A DNA stretch of 64,000 bases from the NCBI RefSeq assembly GCF_003234265.2, contig NZ_CP126256.1, positions 744,001 to 808,000 on the forward strand, read 5' to 3'. Position 1 is the first letter of the stretch; every line of letters begins with the position of its first letter. This DNA is from Curtobacterium sp. MCSS17_015. Lineage in GTDB: Bacteria; Actinomycetota; Actinomycetes; Actinomycetales; Microbacteriaceae. A model generated the notes under the pieces. It ran no database searches, had not been told where the DNA came from, and saw only the letters and a program-made list of their open reading frames with translations. The position numbers and the translations under genes are program-made. This document shows, in pieces, positions 1 to 8,616 of the stretch.

Positions 1-249
1 GACGGTCGCGGTGTCGCGGCTGGCGTCCTCGACGGCGAAGCGTTCGGCGGTCCGCTGCGACACGAGCGTCCCGGCTGCGGCGACCGCGGTCCCGCCGAAC
101 ACCGCCGCGAGCACGACCCCCACCAGGACTCGACGCCATGGGGTCGCGCGGGCGGGACGTCGACGTGGGTCGGGGGACACGACGACCACGGCCCTCGGTG
201 CGCGGTCGGCGTCGTCGGGCGCTGGCTCCGTCGTCCGTCGTCCGCGCAC
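1..249 (-). CDS. N-terminal part of a membrane sensor protein, probably a histidine kinase (runs off the left edge)
   Basis: Only the first 83 residues lie in the window. A basic, Pro/Arg-rich cytoplasmic leader of about 40 residues is followed by one hydrophobic segment (residues 41-60) and an outward-facing stretch beginning SQRTAERFAVEDASRD. This is how many actinobacterial membrane histidine kinases begin, but no kinase domain is visible, so the family is inferred. The GTG start at 249 is favoured because TACGGT (256-261) lies exactly 6 nt upstream, as at many genes in this window. It is divergent from the sugar ABC importer, which it might control. Confidence 0.55.
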   Translation of the reverse strand, partial: MRGRRTTEPAPDDADRAPRAVVVVSPDPRRRPARATPWRRVLVGVVLAAVFGGTAVAAAGTLVSQRTAERFAVEDASRDTATV

Positions 250-462
250 CCGGTCACCGTAACCCGAGCCGTGTCCGGCACGGCTCCGGGGGGTCGATGG
301 GTGCGCCGGGCGGACGGGACGGAAGGGCGTCGACGCAGGTGCGGCGCGGTGCTCGGCGGACTCCCAGGCGCGATCGTGTGGGCAGGGGTTGAGTGGGCGC
401 ACAGCTTCGCGCGCCCGCTCAGACGGTGGCCGGGGGTGCGGACCGGACGTCAAGGAGGACGG

Positions 463-1782
463 ATGGACATCGACCGCAGGCTGTTCCTGCTCGGAGGCAC
501 GGGGGTGCTGCTGCTCGCCGGCTGCTCCACGCGGCCCGAGCGCACCGAGGTCGCCGACTGGCCGACCGACCCGCCGGAGGGCCCCGCCACCATCAGCTGG
601 TGGGCCGGCCAGGTGGCGTCGAAGGACGGCGGGGACCTGCGTCGCAGGCTCATCGCGGAGTTCCAGAAGGAGCACCCCGACATCCGCGTCCGCATCGTCA
701 GCGCCCCGAGTGACACCGACACGAACCGGACCTCGCTGACGACGCAGATCGCCGCCGGGTCGCCGACCCCGGACGTGTACCTGGGCGACGTCGCCTGGCC
801 CGGGCAGTTCGCGAAGAACAAGCTCGCGACACCGGTGAACACGCTCGTGGGGGAGGACTTCTTCGAGCAGTTCCCCGAGGGGCTCCGGCTCGCCGCCAGC
901 GTCGACGGCACGTACTACATGTTCCCGCTGTACATCGACGAGTCGTTCTTCCTGTACCGCAAGGACCTGCTCGACAAGCACGGCTTCCAGGTGCCGGGTT
1001 CGTGGGAGGAGGTCCGTGAGACCGCCGCGAAGCTCGTCGACACCGGGGACGTCTCCTACGGGTTCGCGTTCCAGGGCGACGTGTACGAGGGGCTGACCTG
1101 CAACGTCACCGAGTTCGTGGCCGACGCGGGCGGATCGCTCCTCGACGACGGCCTCGAGAACGCGACGACGACGAGTTCCGAGACCCGGCGGGCGTTCGAG
1201 TTCATGCGTTCGCTCGTCACCTCCGGCGCCAGCCCGCGGGCGACGCTCACGTACCAGGAGCAGGACACGAACGACGCGTTCTCCGGCGGTCGTGCCGCGT
1301 TCCTCCGCAACTGGTCCTACGCGTGGGGCATCGCGAACGGCCCGGACAGTGCGGTCCAGGGCAAGGTCGGGCTCGCCGCCCGTCCGACCTTCGACGGGAT
1401 GGACGACCACCACTCGACGATCGGCGGATGGGGGAACTACATCAACCCGCACACGCAGCAGCCGGCGGCGGCGCTCACCTTCGCCCGCTGGATGTCGAGC
1501 GAGACCGCGCAGCAGTTCCTCACGCGCGAGGGCGGGGTCCTGCCGGCCCGCTCCGCGTCGCTCGTCAGCGCCGACGCGAAGCGCCAGCAGCGGCCGACGT
1601 ACGACACGGCGGCCGGCATCACGCTCGTGCCCCGTCCGACGTCGACGGCCTACTACCCGAAGGTCTCGCAGGGGGTCTACCAGAACGGCAACGGCATCCT
1701 CGGCGGGCAGCGCACCGTCGACGGCGGGACGAGCGCGATGGCGGACGCCATCGACCTCGCGCTCCGGGGAGCAGCGCTGTGA
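463..1782 (+). CDS. Carbohydrate ABC transporter substrate-binding lipoprotein
   Basis: Extracellular solute-binding protein family 1 (MalE/UgpB type), 439 aa, which captures a sugar outside the membrane and delivers it to the two permeases encoded next. The first 21 residues form a lipoprotein signal: Arg5-Arg6, a hydrophobic core, and the lipobox LLAGC with the lipidated Cys at position 21. The mature part has the family's Trp/Tyr-rich pattern, including SWWAGQ near residue 46 and DESFFLYRKDLL near 160. ATG at 463 is chosen because AAGGAGGA lies just upstream and the signal peptide begins there. Its stop overlaps the next start by 4 bp. The substrate cannot be told from sequence. Confidence 0.95.
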   Translation: MDIDRRLFLLGGTGVLLLAGCSTRPERTEVADWPTDPPEGPATISWWAGQVASKDGGDLRRRLIAEFQKEHPDIRVRIVSAPSDTDTNRTSLTTQIAAGSPTPDVYLGDVAWPGQFAKNKLATPVNTLVGEDFFEQFPEGLRLAASVDGTYYMFPLYIDESFFLYRKDLLDKHGFQVPGSWEEVRETAAKLVDTGDVSYGFAFQGDVYEGLTCNVTEFVADAGGSLLDDGLENATTTSSETRRAFEFMRSLVTSGASPRATLTYQEQDTNDAFSGGRAAFLRNWSYAWGIANGPDSAVQGKVGLAARPTFDGMDDHHSTIGGWGNYINPHTQQPAAALTFARWMSSETAQQFLTREGGVLPARSASLVSADAKRQQRPTYDTAAGITLVPRPTSTAYYPKVSQGVYQNGNGILGGQRTVDGGTSAMADAIDLALRGAAL

Positions 1783-2750
1783 GCGCCGCGACCGACGTCC
1801 GGACACCGACCCGTCCGGGAGGCCCGACCCGGCCCGACCCCGTCGCTCGCCGGAGCGGACGCAACCGTCTCGACCGCCTCCGCGCCCGGAGCGCCTGGGG
1901 CTTCGCCGCCCCGGCCCTCCTGGTCGTCGCCGCGGTGACGATCTTCCCCGTCGTGTACTCGATCGTCCTCAGCTTCGCGGACGTCGAGATCGGCTACGAC
2001 GGCTTCGCGATCCAGGGCTTCGGGTTCGACAACTACGTCGCCCTCGTGCAGAGTGCCGACTGGTACCGGGCGCTGGGCTTCACGTTCCTGTACACGATCG
2101 TGACGGTGTTCGTGGAGCTCGTCCTCGGCATGCTCGTCGCCCTCGTGCTCGAGCGGCTCGGCGCCACCCGGGGCTGGATGCTCGCGCTCATGCTCATCCC
2201 GTGGTCGCTCGTCACGATCGTCAACGCGCAGCTCTGGAAGTACGTCTACGACTCCACCTACGGCGTCGCCACGTGGTTCTTCACCCTGTTCGGCGACGCT
2301 CCGGTGATCCTCGGCGAGCCCGTCCCGGCGATCACCGGACTCATGGTCGCGGACATCTGGAAGACGACGCCGTTCGTCGCGATCATCCTGCTCGCCGGGC
2401 TCGTGCAGATCTCCGAGGACCACTACGAGGCCGCCGAACTCGACGGGGCGAACGGGTGGCAGACGTTCTGGCGCGTGGTGCTGCCGCAGCTCGCGCCGAC
2501 CCTGACCATCGCCGTGCTGTTCCGCATCCTGCAGGCGTTCGGCGTCTTCGACCTGCCGTTCGTGCTGACGAACGGCGGCCCCGGCACGAGTACCCAGTCG
2601 CTCGCGATCATGGGCTACAAGGTGCTCTTCCAGGACATCAACATCGGGCCGGGAGCCGCGATCGCGACGAGCACGGCGCTCATCGTGGCCGCCGGCTGCC
2701 TGCTCTTCCTCCGGGCGTTCCGGAACCAGGCGAAGGGAGGCGAGGCCTGA
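1779..2750 (+). CDS. Sugar ABC transporter permease, MalF/UgpA type
   Basis: First inner-membrane subunit of the importer, 323 aa, with six predicted membrane spans (the first near residues 45-67) after a Pro/Arg-rich cytoplasmic tail. The EAA loop that contacts the ATPase is present (EAAELDGANGWQTFWRVVLP, about residue 224). GTG at 1779 overlaps the upstream stop as GTGA, which implies translational coupling. It forms a tight operon with the binding protein and second permease. No ATPase gene is present, so the importer probably shares an MsiK/UgpC-like ATPase encoded elsewhere, as many actinobacterial sugar importers do. Confidence 0.95.
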   Translation: MSAATDVRTPTRPGGPTRPDPVARRSGRNRLDRLRARSAWGFAAPALLVVAAVTIFPVVYSIVLSFADVEIGYDGFAIQGFGFDNYVALVQSADWYRALGFTFLYTIVTVFVELVLGMLVALVLERLGATRGWMLALMLIPWSLVTIVNAQLWKYVYDSTYGVATWFFTLFGDAPVILGEPVPAITGLMVADIWKTTPFVAIILLAGLVQISEDHYEAAELDGANGWQTFWRVVLPQLAPTLTIAVLFRILQAFGVFDLPFVLTNGGPGTSTQSLAIMGYKVLFQDINIGPGAAIATSTALIVAAGCLLFLRAFRNQAKGGEA

Positions 2751-3598
2751 TGCCCCGTCAACGGATCCGCAAGGGATGGCGGCGGTGGGTGAACACCGTC
2801 AACGTCAGTGCCGTCGTGATCGCGGTGGTGACCGCGCTGCCGCTGTACTGGCTCGTGACGACGTCGTTCAAGCCGTCGTCCGAGATCGCGCAGTCCCCGC
2901 CGACGGCCTTCCCGGTGTCGTTCACGCTCGACAACTTCGTCGTGGCCTTCCGCGACAACGCGCTCGGGCAGTACATGGTGAACAGCGTCATCGTGTCGGT
3001 GTCCACGACGGTGATCGTGCTCGCGCTGGCGTTCCTGGCCGGGTACGCGCTCGCCGGACGGTGGATCCGCGGGCGGACGGCGATCATGACCTCGCTGCTC
3101 ATGCTGTCGGTGTTCCCGGCGATCGCGGTGCTCACCCCGCTGTACCTGCTCGAGCGGAACCTCGGGCTGCTCAACTCGTACCCGGGCCTCATCGTGCCGT
3201 ACGTGGCGTTCAACCTGCCGTTCGCGATCTGGATCATGCGCAACTACCTGCAGGGCATCCCGTCGACGATCGAGGAGGCCTCCGAGATCGACGGTGCCGG
3301 CGCCTGGCGGACGGTGCTCTCGGTGATCCTGCCGATGGCGAAGCCCGGGCTGTTCACCGTCGGGGTCTTCACCTTCACCGCGTCGTGGAGCGAGTTCCTC
3401 ATGGCGCTCACCTTCAACAGCGAGAACTCGCTCCGGACGATCCCGGTCGGCATCGCCCTCTTCGGCACACAGTTCACGGTGCCGTTCGCGCAGATCTTCG
3501 CGGCGAGCGTGGCGGCCACGGTGCCGATCGTCATCCTCGTGCTGGTGTTCCGCCGGTCGATCGTCTCCGGCCTCACCTCGGGCGCGGTCAAGGGCTGA
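2750..3598 (+). CDS. Sugar ABC transporter permease, MalG/UgpE type
   Basis: Second membrane subunit, 282 aa, with six predicted spans and the motif YWLVTTSFK (about residues 32-40) typical of MalG-like permeases. The EAA loop reads EEASEIDGAGAWRTVLSVIL (about residue 180). The ATG shares its first base with the stop of the preceding gene, so the three importer genes are one transcript. A strong hairpin follows 13 bp after the stop and probably ends the operon. Confidence 0.95.
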   Translation: MPRQRIRKGWRRWVNTVNVSAVVIAVVTALPLYWLVTTSFKPSSEIAQSPPTAFPVSFTLDNFVVAFRDNALGQYMVNSVIVSVSTTVIVLALAFLAGYALAGRWIRGRTAIMTSLLMLSVFPAIAVLTPLYLLERNLGLLNSYPGLIVPYVAFNLPFAIWIMRNYLQGIPSTIEEASEIDGAGAWRTVLSVILPMAKPGLFTVGVFTFTASWSEFLMALTFNSENSLRTIPVGIALFGTQFTVPFAQIFAASVAATVPIVILVLVFRRSIVSGLTSGAVKG

Positions 3599-3611
3599 AC
3601 CGGCCCCGGAC

Positions 3612-3656
3612 ATGACGGGAGGCCCGTGGCGATCTCCGCCACGGGCCTCCCGTCAT
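3612..3656 (+). terminator. 20-bp perfect hairpin after the ABC operon
   Basis: Left arm 3612-3631 and right arm 3637-3656 are perfectly complementary over 20 bp around a 5-nt loop. The arm contains GACGGGAGGC, which recurs in several other intergenic hairpins here. There is no U-run, as is usual for actinobacterial terminators. It could serve the importer operon and, on the other strand, the small gene ending at 3698. Confidence 0.8.
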
Positions 3657-3697
3657 GGGTTCCAGCGCGACCGCGCTGGCGCATCGCCCTCGGTGCG

Positions 3698-3847
3698 TCA
3701 GCGCTGCTTCGTCGTGCCCACGAAGAGGTCGTCGAACAGCCCCTGGTCGTCGGTCGGCTGCTCGCCGTGCTTCCAGCGGCGGCGCAGACGTCGGATGGTG
3801 GTGATGCGCACCGGGTCGACGCCCGGCTCGGACTCGTACATGCCCAT
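3698..3847 (-). CDS. Small basic hypothetical protein (49 aa)
   Basis: Not assigned to a family. The start chosen gives MGMYESEPGVDPVRITTI, then a basic stretch RRLRRRWKHG and an acidic/hydrophobic end (FDDLFVG). The ATG at 3847 has AAGGGA 6 nt upstream, and GC-rich third positions suggest a real gene rather than a shadow. There is no signal peptide or membrane segment. Its neighbours do not hint at function. Spurious annotation remains possible because of its size. Confidence 0.5.
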   Translation of the reverse strand: MGMYESEPGVDPVRITTIRRLRRRWKHGEQPTDDQGLFDDLFVGTTKQR

Positions 3848-4011
3848 GGTGTCCCTTCCCGTCGGACATGACCCCCGTGTGAGGGGTCCTGATCGCATCC
3901 GACGGTACGACTGCGGACGGGGACGCGTCCGCCGAAGTAGGTCGTGCAGTTACCCATCCGCGTTGCGTGGACAAAGCCCCCGTCCGCGATCGGACCGGCC
4001 CATAGCCTGCA

Positions 4012-4461
4012 CTACGACGTCGGTGGTACTCCGCCGTCGAGCGCCGTGACGATGCGGTCCACGATGCGGACGAGGCGCCGGCGCTCTCGTTCGGAGAAGG
4101 AGGACAGGAGTTCGTGCAACTGCTCGTTGGTGCCGTCCAGCGCCGCCGCGAACACCTCCTCTTGTCCGGGCGTCAGCTCGATGAAGCGGCTGCGGCCGTC
4201 CTCCGGGTTCGGCACCCGCTGCAGCACGCCCTGACGTTCCAGCCGGTCGATGATGCCGGTCACCGCCGGACCCGTCAGACCGAGGTGCACGCTGAGGTCC
4301 TTCACCCGGACCGTCCGACGACCGGACTTCGCGCGCCACACGTACTGCAGCACCGACAGGTCCGTGCCGGAGATGCCCGTGCGGTCGCGGAGCCGGTCCC
4401 GCAACGAGATCGAGGCGTGCTCGAGCCGGGTCAGGGCGCCCATGACGTCGAGGTCGCTCAC
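4012..4461 (-). CDS. MarR-family transcriptional regulator
   Basis: 149-aa winged-helix regulator. The middle matches the MarR DNA-binding core: VKDLSVHLGLTGPAVTGIIDRLERQG (residues about 51-76) is the helix-turn-helix, followed by the wing with NPEDGRSRFIELT. The GTG at 4461 is preceded by AGGAGG at good spacing, and the other GTG nearby runs into a stop. It is divergent from the AraC-type gene with about 100 bp between starts. MarR proteins commonly repress a neighbouring gene or themselves; the target here is unknown. Confidence 0.95.
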   Translation of the reverse strand: MSDLDVMGALTRLEHASISLRDRLRDRTGISGTDLSVLQYVWRAKSGRRTVRVKDLSVHLGLTGPAVTGIIDRLERQGVLQRVPNPEDGRSRFIELTPGQEEVFAAALDGTNEQLHELLSSFSERERRRLVRIVDRIVTALDGGVPPTS

Positions 4462-4565
4462 CGGCTCACCTCCTCTCCCCGCAGCGGCGCGCAGGTCGGG
4501 TCCCCGGCACGCTCGAGGCAAGGGTATCCAGATGGCGCTGGTCCGCGCTCCAGCGGGGTGGCGCG

Positions 4566-5561
4566 GTGAGCGGGTCGACGGCGACGGGGTCCAGCGAGGG
4601 CGTCCCCGACGAGCCCACCGTCGTCCCGGTCCGGTTCGAGGTCGCCGGGACCGAGCCGGACGCCGCCGTCCGCGACCTCGCCGGGATCTACGAGGGCAAG
4701 CAGTGGCTGTCCCGCCGGACCGAGGGGGAGTTCTCGTACCGGTACACGGCCGTCGGTGACTCCGAGCTGTCGATGCGGCGCTCCACCATGAGCGGGTTCC
4801 TCCGCGGCGCGTCCGCACCCGGTGACGACCTGGTGATGAGCTGGCTCACCGCGGGCTCCGGGATCCCGGACACCCTCCGCGACCGGGTGCCGCTCCGCGT
4901 CGGGAACCCGATGCTGTTCCCCGCCCACCGCGACGTGGTGTTCGTCGCCACAGACTACGACCAGCAGCTCGTGCACCTGGACCGTCGGTTCGTCCGCGAC
5001 GTCGCCGCCGAGCACTTCGACGTCGGGACCCGCGACCTGCGCTTCGACCACCTGAGACCGCCGGACGCCGTGGCGGTGCGGCACTGGCGCGACGCGCTCG
5101 GCACACTCGCCCGCGCGCTCCGCGAGGGCGGTACCGACTCGCTCGTGTGGCACGAGGCGAAGCGGCAGACGGTGGACGCCTTCCTCCGGGTCGTCCCGCC
5201 ACAGCTCGACCGGCTGCCCGCCGAACTGCTGCACCCCCGGCAGGCCAAGCTCCGTGCAGCCGTCGAGCACATCCACGCCCACCCCGAGGACCCGATCACG
5301 ATCGCGGACCTGGCACGGGTCGCGGGGCTCAGCGTGCGCAGCGTGCAGGAGTCGTTCCGCCGGACGTGCGGCGTCTCACCCCTGACCTACCTGCGGCAGG
5401 TGCGCCTCGACCGCGTGCACGAGGAGCTCCTCGCCCGGGACCCCAGGACGGTGTCGGTCGGGCAGGTCGCCACCCGGTGGGGCTTCGCGCACCTCGGACG
5501 GTTCTCCGCCGCCTACGCCGAGCGGTTCGGTGAGTACCCGAAGCAGACGCTCCGCCGCTGA
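4566..5561 (+). CDS. AraC-family transcriptional regulator
   Basis: 331 aa. The first ~210 residues resemble the AraC-binding-like sensor domain of unknown ligand. The C-terminal ~100 residues form the double helix-turn-helix: DPITIADLARVAGLSVRSVQ (about 241-260) and VSVGQVATRWGFAHLGRFSA (about 296-315), ending YAERFGEYPKQTLRR, typical for the family. The GTG start at 4566 is the most upstream sensible one, and there is no strong ribosome site. It is divergent from the MarR gene and 84 bp before the MFS exporter, which it may control (inference). Confidence 0.92.
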   Translation: MSGSTATGSSEGVPDEPTVVPVRFEVAGTEPDAAVRDLAGIYEGKQWLSRRTEGEFSYRYTAVGDSELSMRRSTMSGFLRGASAPGDDLVMSWLTAGSGIPDTLRDRVPLRVGNPMLFPAHRDVVFVATDYDQQLVHLDRRFVRDVAAEHFDVGTRDLRFDHLRPPDAVAVRHWRDALGTLARALREGGTDSLVWHEAKRQTVDAFLRVVPPQLDRLPAELLHPRQAKLRAAVEHIHAHPEDPITIADLARVAGLSVRSVQESFRRTCGVSPLTYLRQVRLDRVHEELLARDPRTVSVGQVATRWGFAHLGRFSAAYAERFGEYPKQTLRR

Positions 5562-5645
5562 CCGCGGTCGACGAGCCGAGCCGGAGCGCTGTGCGCGCAC
5601 CGCACGGTTCCCCGACCGGACACCCGGACGCGCTACGGTTCCGCC

Positions 5646-7034
5646 ATGACCGGTACGTCGACGACCGCCGCGGCCCCGCCGACCCCGACCCGACGCCGGG
5701 CACTCGTGTCCTGGGCGCTCTGGGACTGGGGTTCCGCGGCCTTCAACGCCGTCGTCACGACGTTCGTCTTCAGCACCTACCTGGCGAGCCGGGCCTTCGT
5801 GGACCCGGCACTCGTCGCGGCCGAGGACTCCTCGACGGCCGCCGCCGCCGCCGTGGAGCGGGAACTCGCCCACAACGCCGCCGTGGTCTCGACGGCACTG
5901 ACCGTCGCGGGCATCCTGGTGGCGCTGGTCGCCCCGGCGGTCGGACGACTGGCGGACACGTCCGGGCACCGGAAGCGTTCGGTGCTCATCGCGACCGTCG
6001 GGGTCTTCCTCTCGATCGTCGGAATGGTGTTCGTCGCGCCCGAGCAGCCCGCACTGGTCCTCGGCGCCGCACTCATCGGCATCGGGACGGTCGCCTACGA
6101 GATCGCCTGCGTCGGCTACAACGCGATGCTCGGGCAGGTCGCACCCGGACCGAAGACCGGTCGGGTGTCGGCGATCGGCTGGGCTGCCGGCTACTTCGGT
6201 GGCATCGTGCTCCTCGTCGTCCTGCTCCTGCTGTGCATCCAGGACTTCGGGGTCGACGGACGGGGCGGACTCCTGCAGCTGCCGGCGACCGTGGCAGGCG
6301 GGCAGTGGGACGTCCGCGCAGCGATCGGCATCGCCGCCGTGTGGCTCGCCGTCAGCTCGATCCCGCTCTTCATCGCCGTACCGGAAGCCCCCGCCGACCC
6401 GACGCGGCGGGGGTCACTGTGGACGGCGTACGCCGATCTCGGACGTGACGTCGCACGGCTCTGGCGGACGCGACGCAACGTGCTCGCGTTCCTGCTGGCC
6501 AGCGCGGTCTTCCGCGACGGGGTCGGCGCCGTCTTCACCTTCGGCGGCATCATCGCCGCACAGGTGTTCGGCTTCAGCCCGTCCGGGGTGATCCTGTTCG
6601 CGATCGTGGCGAACGTCGTCGCGGGCATCTCGACCGTGCTCTCCGGCCGACTCGACGACCGGTTCGGCTCCCGTCCGCTCATCATGGTGTCGCTCGTCGG
6701 ACTGTCGGTGTTCGGCACCGCGGTGCTGTTCGCCGGCTCGGCCCAGGTCTCGTTCTGGGTGCTCGGCCTCGGGCTGTGCATGTTCGTCGGGCCGGTGCAG
6801 TCGTCCTCGCGGGCGTACCTGGCGAAGCTCGCGACCCCGGGCCGCGAGGGCGAGCTGTTCGGCCTCTACGCCACGACCGGCCGCGCGGCGTCGTTCATCG
6901 CGCCGGCGTTGTTCGGCGTCGCGGTGACGATCGGCGGGTCGACGCGGTACGGGATCCTCGGGGTCGTCGTGGTCCTCGTCACCGGACTCGTGCTCATGGC
7001 CTTCGTGCGCGATGAACGCCGCCCCGCGGCCTGA
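5646..7034 (+). CDS. MFS transporter, UMF1/Atg22-like family
   Basis: 462-aa multi-spanning membrane protein with about 12 predicted helices. The opening SWALWDWGSAAFNAVVTTF is the signature of the UMF1 (Atg22-like) branch of the major facilitator superfamily. A further family feature is GHRKRSVL in the cytoplasmic loop near residue 110. The substrate is unknown; family members are usually annotated simply as exporters. TACGGT at 5634-5639 sits exactly 6 nt before the ATG, so the mRNA is probably leaderless and monocistronic. Confidence 0.92.
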   Translation: MTGTSTTAAAPPTPTRRRALVSWALWDWGSAAFNAVVTTFVFSTYLASRAFVDPALVAAEDSSTAAAAAVERELAHNAAVVSTALTVAGILVALVAPAVGRLADTSGHRKRSVLIATVGVFLSIVGMVFVAPEQPALVLGAALIGIGTVAYEIACVGYNAMLGQVAPGPKTGRVSAIGWAAGYFGGIVLLVVLLLLCIQDFGVDGRGGLLQLPATVAGGQWDVRAAIGIAAVWLAVSSIPLFIAVPEAPADPTRRGSLWTAYADLGRDVARLWRTRRNVLAFLLASAVFRDGVGAVFTFGGIIAAQVFGFSPSGVILFAIVANVVAGISTVLSGRLDDRFGSRPLIMVSLVGLSVFGTAVLFAGSAQVSFWVLGLGLCMFVGPVQSSSRAYLAKLATPGREGELFGLYATTGRAASFIAPALFGVAVTIGGSTRYGILGVVVVLVTGLVLMAFVRDERRPAA

Positions 7035-7171
7035 CCCGCTCCGGCCACGACACCCCGCTCGGTTCCGCCGGGTCGTCATGCTCCCGGTGTCCGCGGGGCG
7101 CGTGACGTCTGCGGGCACGGAGTCGGCCGCGCGTACCGTCCGGCGCAACGGCAATCCCGAGGAGGAACCCC

Positions 7172-8398
7172 ATGAAGGCAGTGGTCTGGCACGGCATCGG
7201 CGACATCCGGCTCGACGAGGTCCCGGAGCCCACCATCCAGGACCCGCACGACGCGATCGTGCACATCACCCGCTCCGCGATCTGCGGCACCGACCTGCAT
7301 TTCGTGCGCGGGACGATGGCGCCGATGCAGGAGGGAACGATCCTCGGCCACGAAGCCGTCGGCGTCGTCACCCAGGTCGGCGACGCCGTCCGCGGCTTCA
7401 GCGCCGGCGACCGCGTCGTGATCAACTCGACGATCTCCTGTGGCGCCTGCCGGTACTGCCGGATGGGACAGACGGCGCAGTGCGACGTGGCGAACCCGAA
7501 CGGGCCGCAGGCCGGTACGAGCTTCTTCGGCGGGCCCGAGTCCACCGGCCCGGTCAACGGCCTGCAGGCGGAGTACGTCCGGGTGCCATGGGCGCAGAAC
7601 ACCATGCACCCGCTGCCCGAGAACGTCACCGACGAGCAGGCGATCCTCCTCTCCGACATCTTCCCGACGGGCTGGTTCGGAGCGGAGTTCGCGGGCGTGA
7701 CCCGCGGGGACGTCGTCGTGGTGTTCGGTGCCGGGATCGTCGGGCAGTTCGCCGCGGCGTCGGCGTTCAAGCAGGGCGCCGGTCGTGTCATCGTCGTCGA
7801 CGGCGAGGAGACCCGCCTGGCCGCGGCGCTCGCGCAGAACTGCGAGATCGTCGACTACAACCGCGAGGACCCGGTGCAGGCGATCCTGGACCTCACCAAC
7901 GGGATCGGCGCCGACGCCGTCATCGACGCGGTGGGGGTGGACGCCGAGCGCCCGAAGCGGGGCCCGGCCGCAGTCACCGACGAGCAGGCTGCGGCCTTCG
8001 ACGCCGAGGTGCAGCAGGTTGCCCCGGACGCCTCCCCGGACGGTTTCGGCGAGCAGCAGCAGTGGAAGCCCGGCGACGGCCCGTCGCAGGTCGCGCAGTG
8101 GGCGGTCGCCTCGGTCGCGAAGTACGGCCGGATCGGCATCATCGGCGTCTACGGACCGACCGCGCAGTCGTACCCGATCGGCGAGGCGATGAACAAGAAC
8201 CTCACCATCCGGATGGGCAACTGTGACCACCACTCGGTCACCCCGCCGCTCATCGACATGGTCGCCGCGGGGCAGTTCGACCCGACCGCGCTCATCACTG
8301 AGCACGAGGGGATCGGCTCCGCGATCGACGCGTACGAGGCGTTCGACCGCCGCGAGCCCGGGTGGATCAAGGTGGAGCTGACGGACACGTCGGCCTGA
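7172..8398 (+). CDS. Zinc-dependent alcohol dehydrogenase, formaldehyde-dehydrogenase-like
   Basis: 408 aa, medium-chain dehydrogenase family. The catalytic zinc site is visible as CGTDLH (Cys38) and GHEAVG (His about 60). The structural zinc site is a Cys-rich loop CGACRYCRMGQTAQC (about 90-104). The NAD-binding fold has GAGIVGQFAA. An insertion of about 60 residues after the nucleotide fold (GVDAERPKRG to GDGPSQ) is the kind seen in glutathione-independent formaldehyde dehydrogenases and relatives. The substrate is not certain. GAGGAGG lies 7 nt before the ATG, and TACCGT about 30 nt upstream is a plausible -10. Confidence 0.93.
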   Translation: MKAVVWHGIGDIRLDEVPEPTIQDPHDAIVHITRSAICGTDLHFVRGTMAPMQEGTILGHEAVGVVTQVGDAVRGFSAGDRVVINSTISCGACRYCRMGQTAQCDVANPNGPQAGTSFFGGPESTGPVNGLQAEYVRVPWAQNTMHPLPENVTDEQAILLSDIFPTGWFGAEFAGVTRGDVVVVFGAGIVGQFAAASAFKQGAGRVIVVDGEETRLAAALAQNCEIVDYNREDPVQAILDLTNGIGADAVIDAVGVDAERPKRGPAAVTDEQAAAFDAEVQQVAPDASPDGFGEQQQWKPGDGPSQVAQWAVASVAKYGRIGIIGVYGPTAQSYPIGEAMNKNLTIRMGNCDHHSVTPPLIDMVAAGQFDPTALITEHEGIGSAIDAYEAFDRREPGWIKVELTDTSA

Positions 8399-8401
8399 CG
8401 G

Positions 8402-8469
8402 TCGGCCTGCACGCACGGCTCGGCCTGCACGCAGGCTCGGCCTGCACGCACGCACGGCTCGGCCTGGAG
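8402..8469. repeat. Degenerate short tandem repeat
   Basis: Three and a half copies of a unit beginning TCGGCCTGCACGCA (copy lengths 18, 17 and 22 bp at 8402, 8420 and 8437, then a partial copy at 8459) directly follow the alcohol dehydrogenase stop. The unequal lengths show slippage-type change. The repeat runs into the hairpin at 8462-8510. Confidence 0.75.
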
Positions 8470-8510
8470 GCCCGGCACCGGTCCGGCGGACCGGCGCCGG
8501 GCCTCCAGGC
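8462..8510 (+). terminator. Hairpin terminator after the alcohol dehydrogenase
   Basis: Arms 8462-8476 and 8496-8510 are perfectly complementary (15 bp, containing GGAGGCCCGG). The 19-nt loop can itself pair through CCGGTCCG and CGGACCGG. It ends transcription before glmU. Confidence 0.75.
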
Positions 8511-8616
8511 GCTCGCGACCGGGCACCGCTCCTCCACAGCGGGGAGCGGCGCGGAGTTGCGCACAGATCGGTGCGACGGTCGGACGCCGGGGGAGCGGTG
8601 CGCCAGGATGGGTTGC

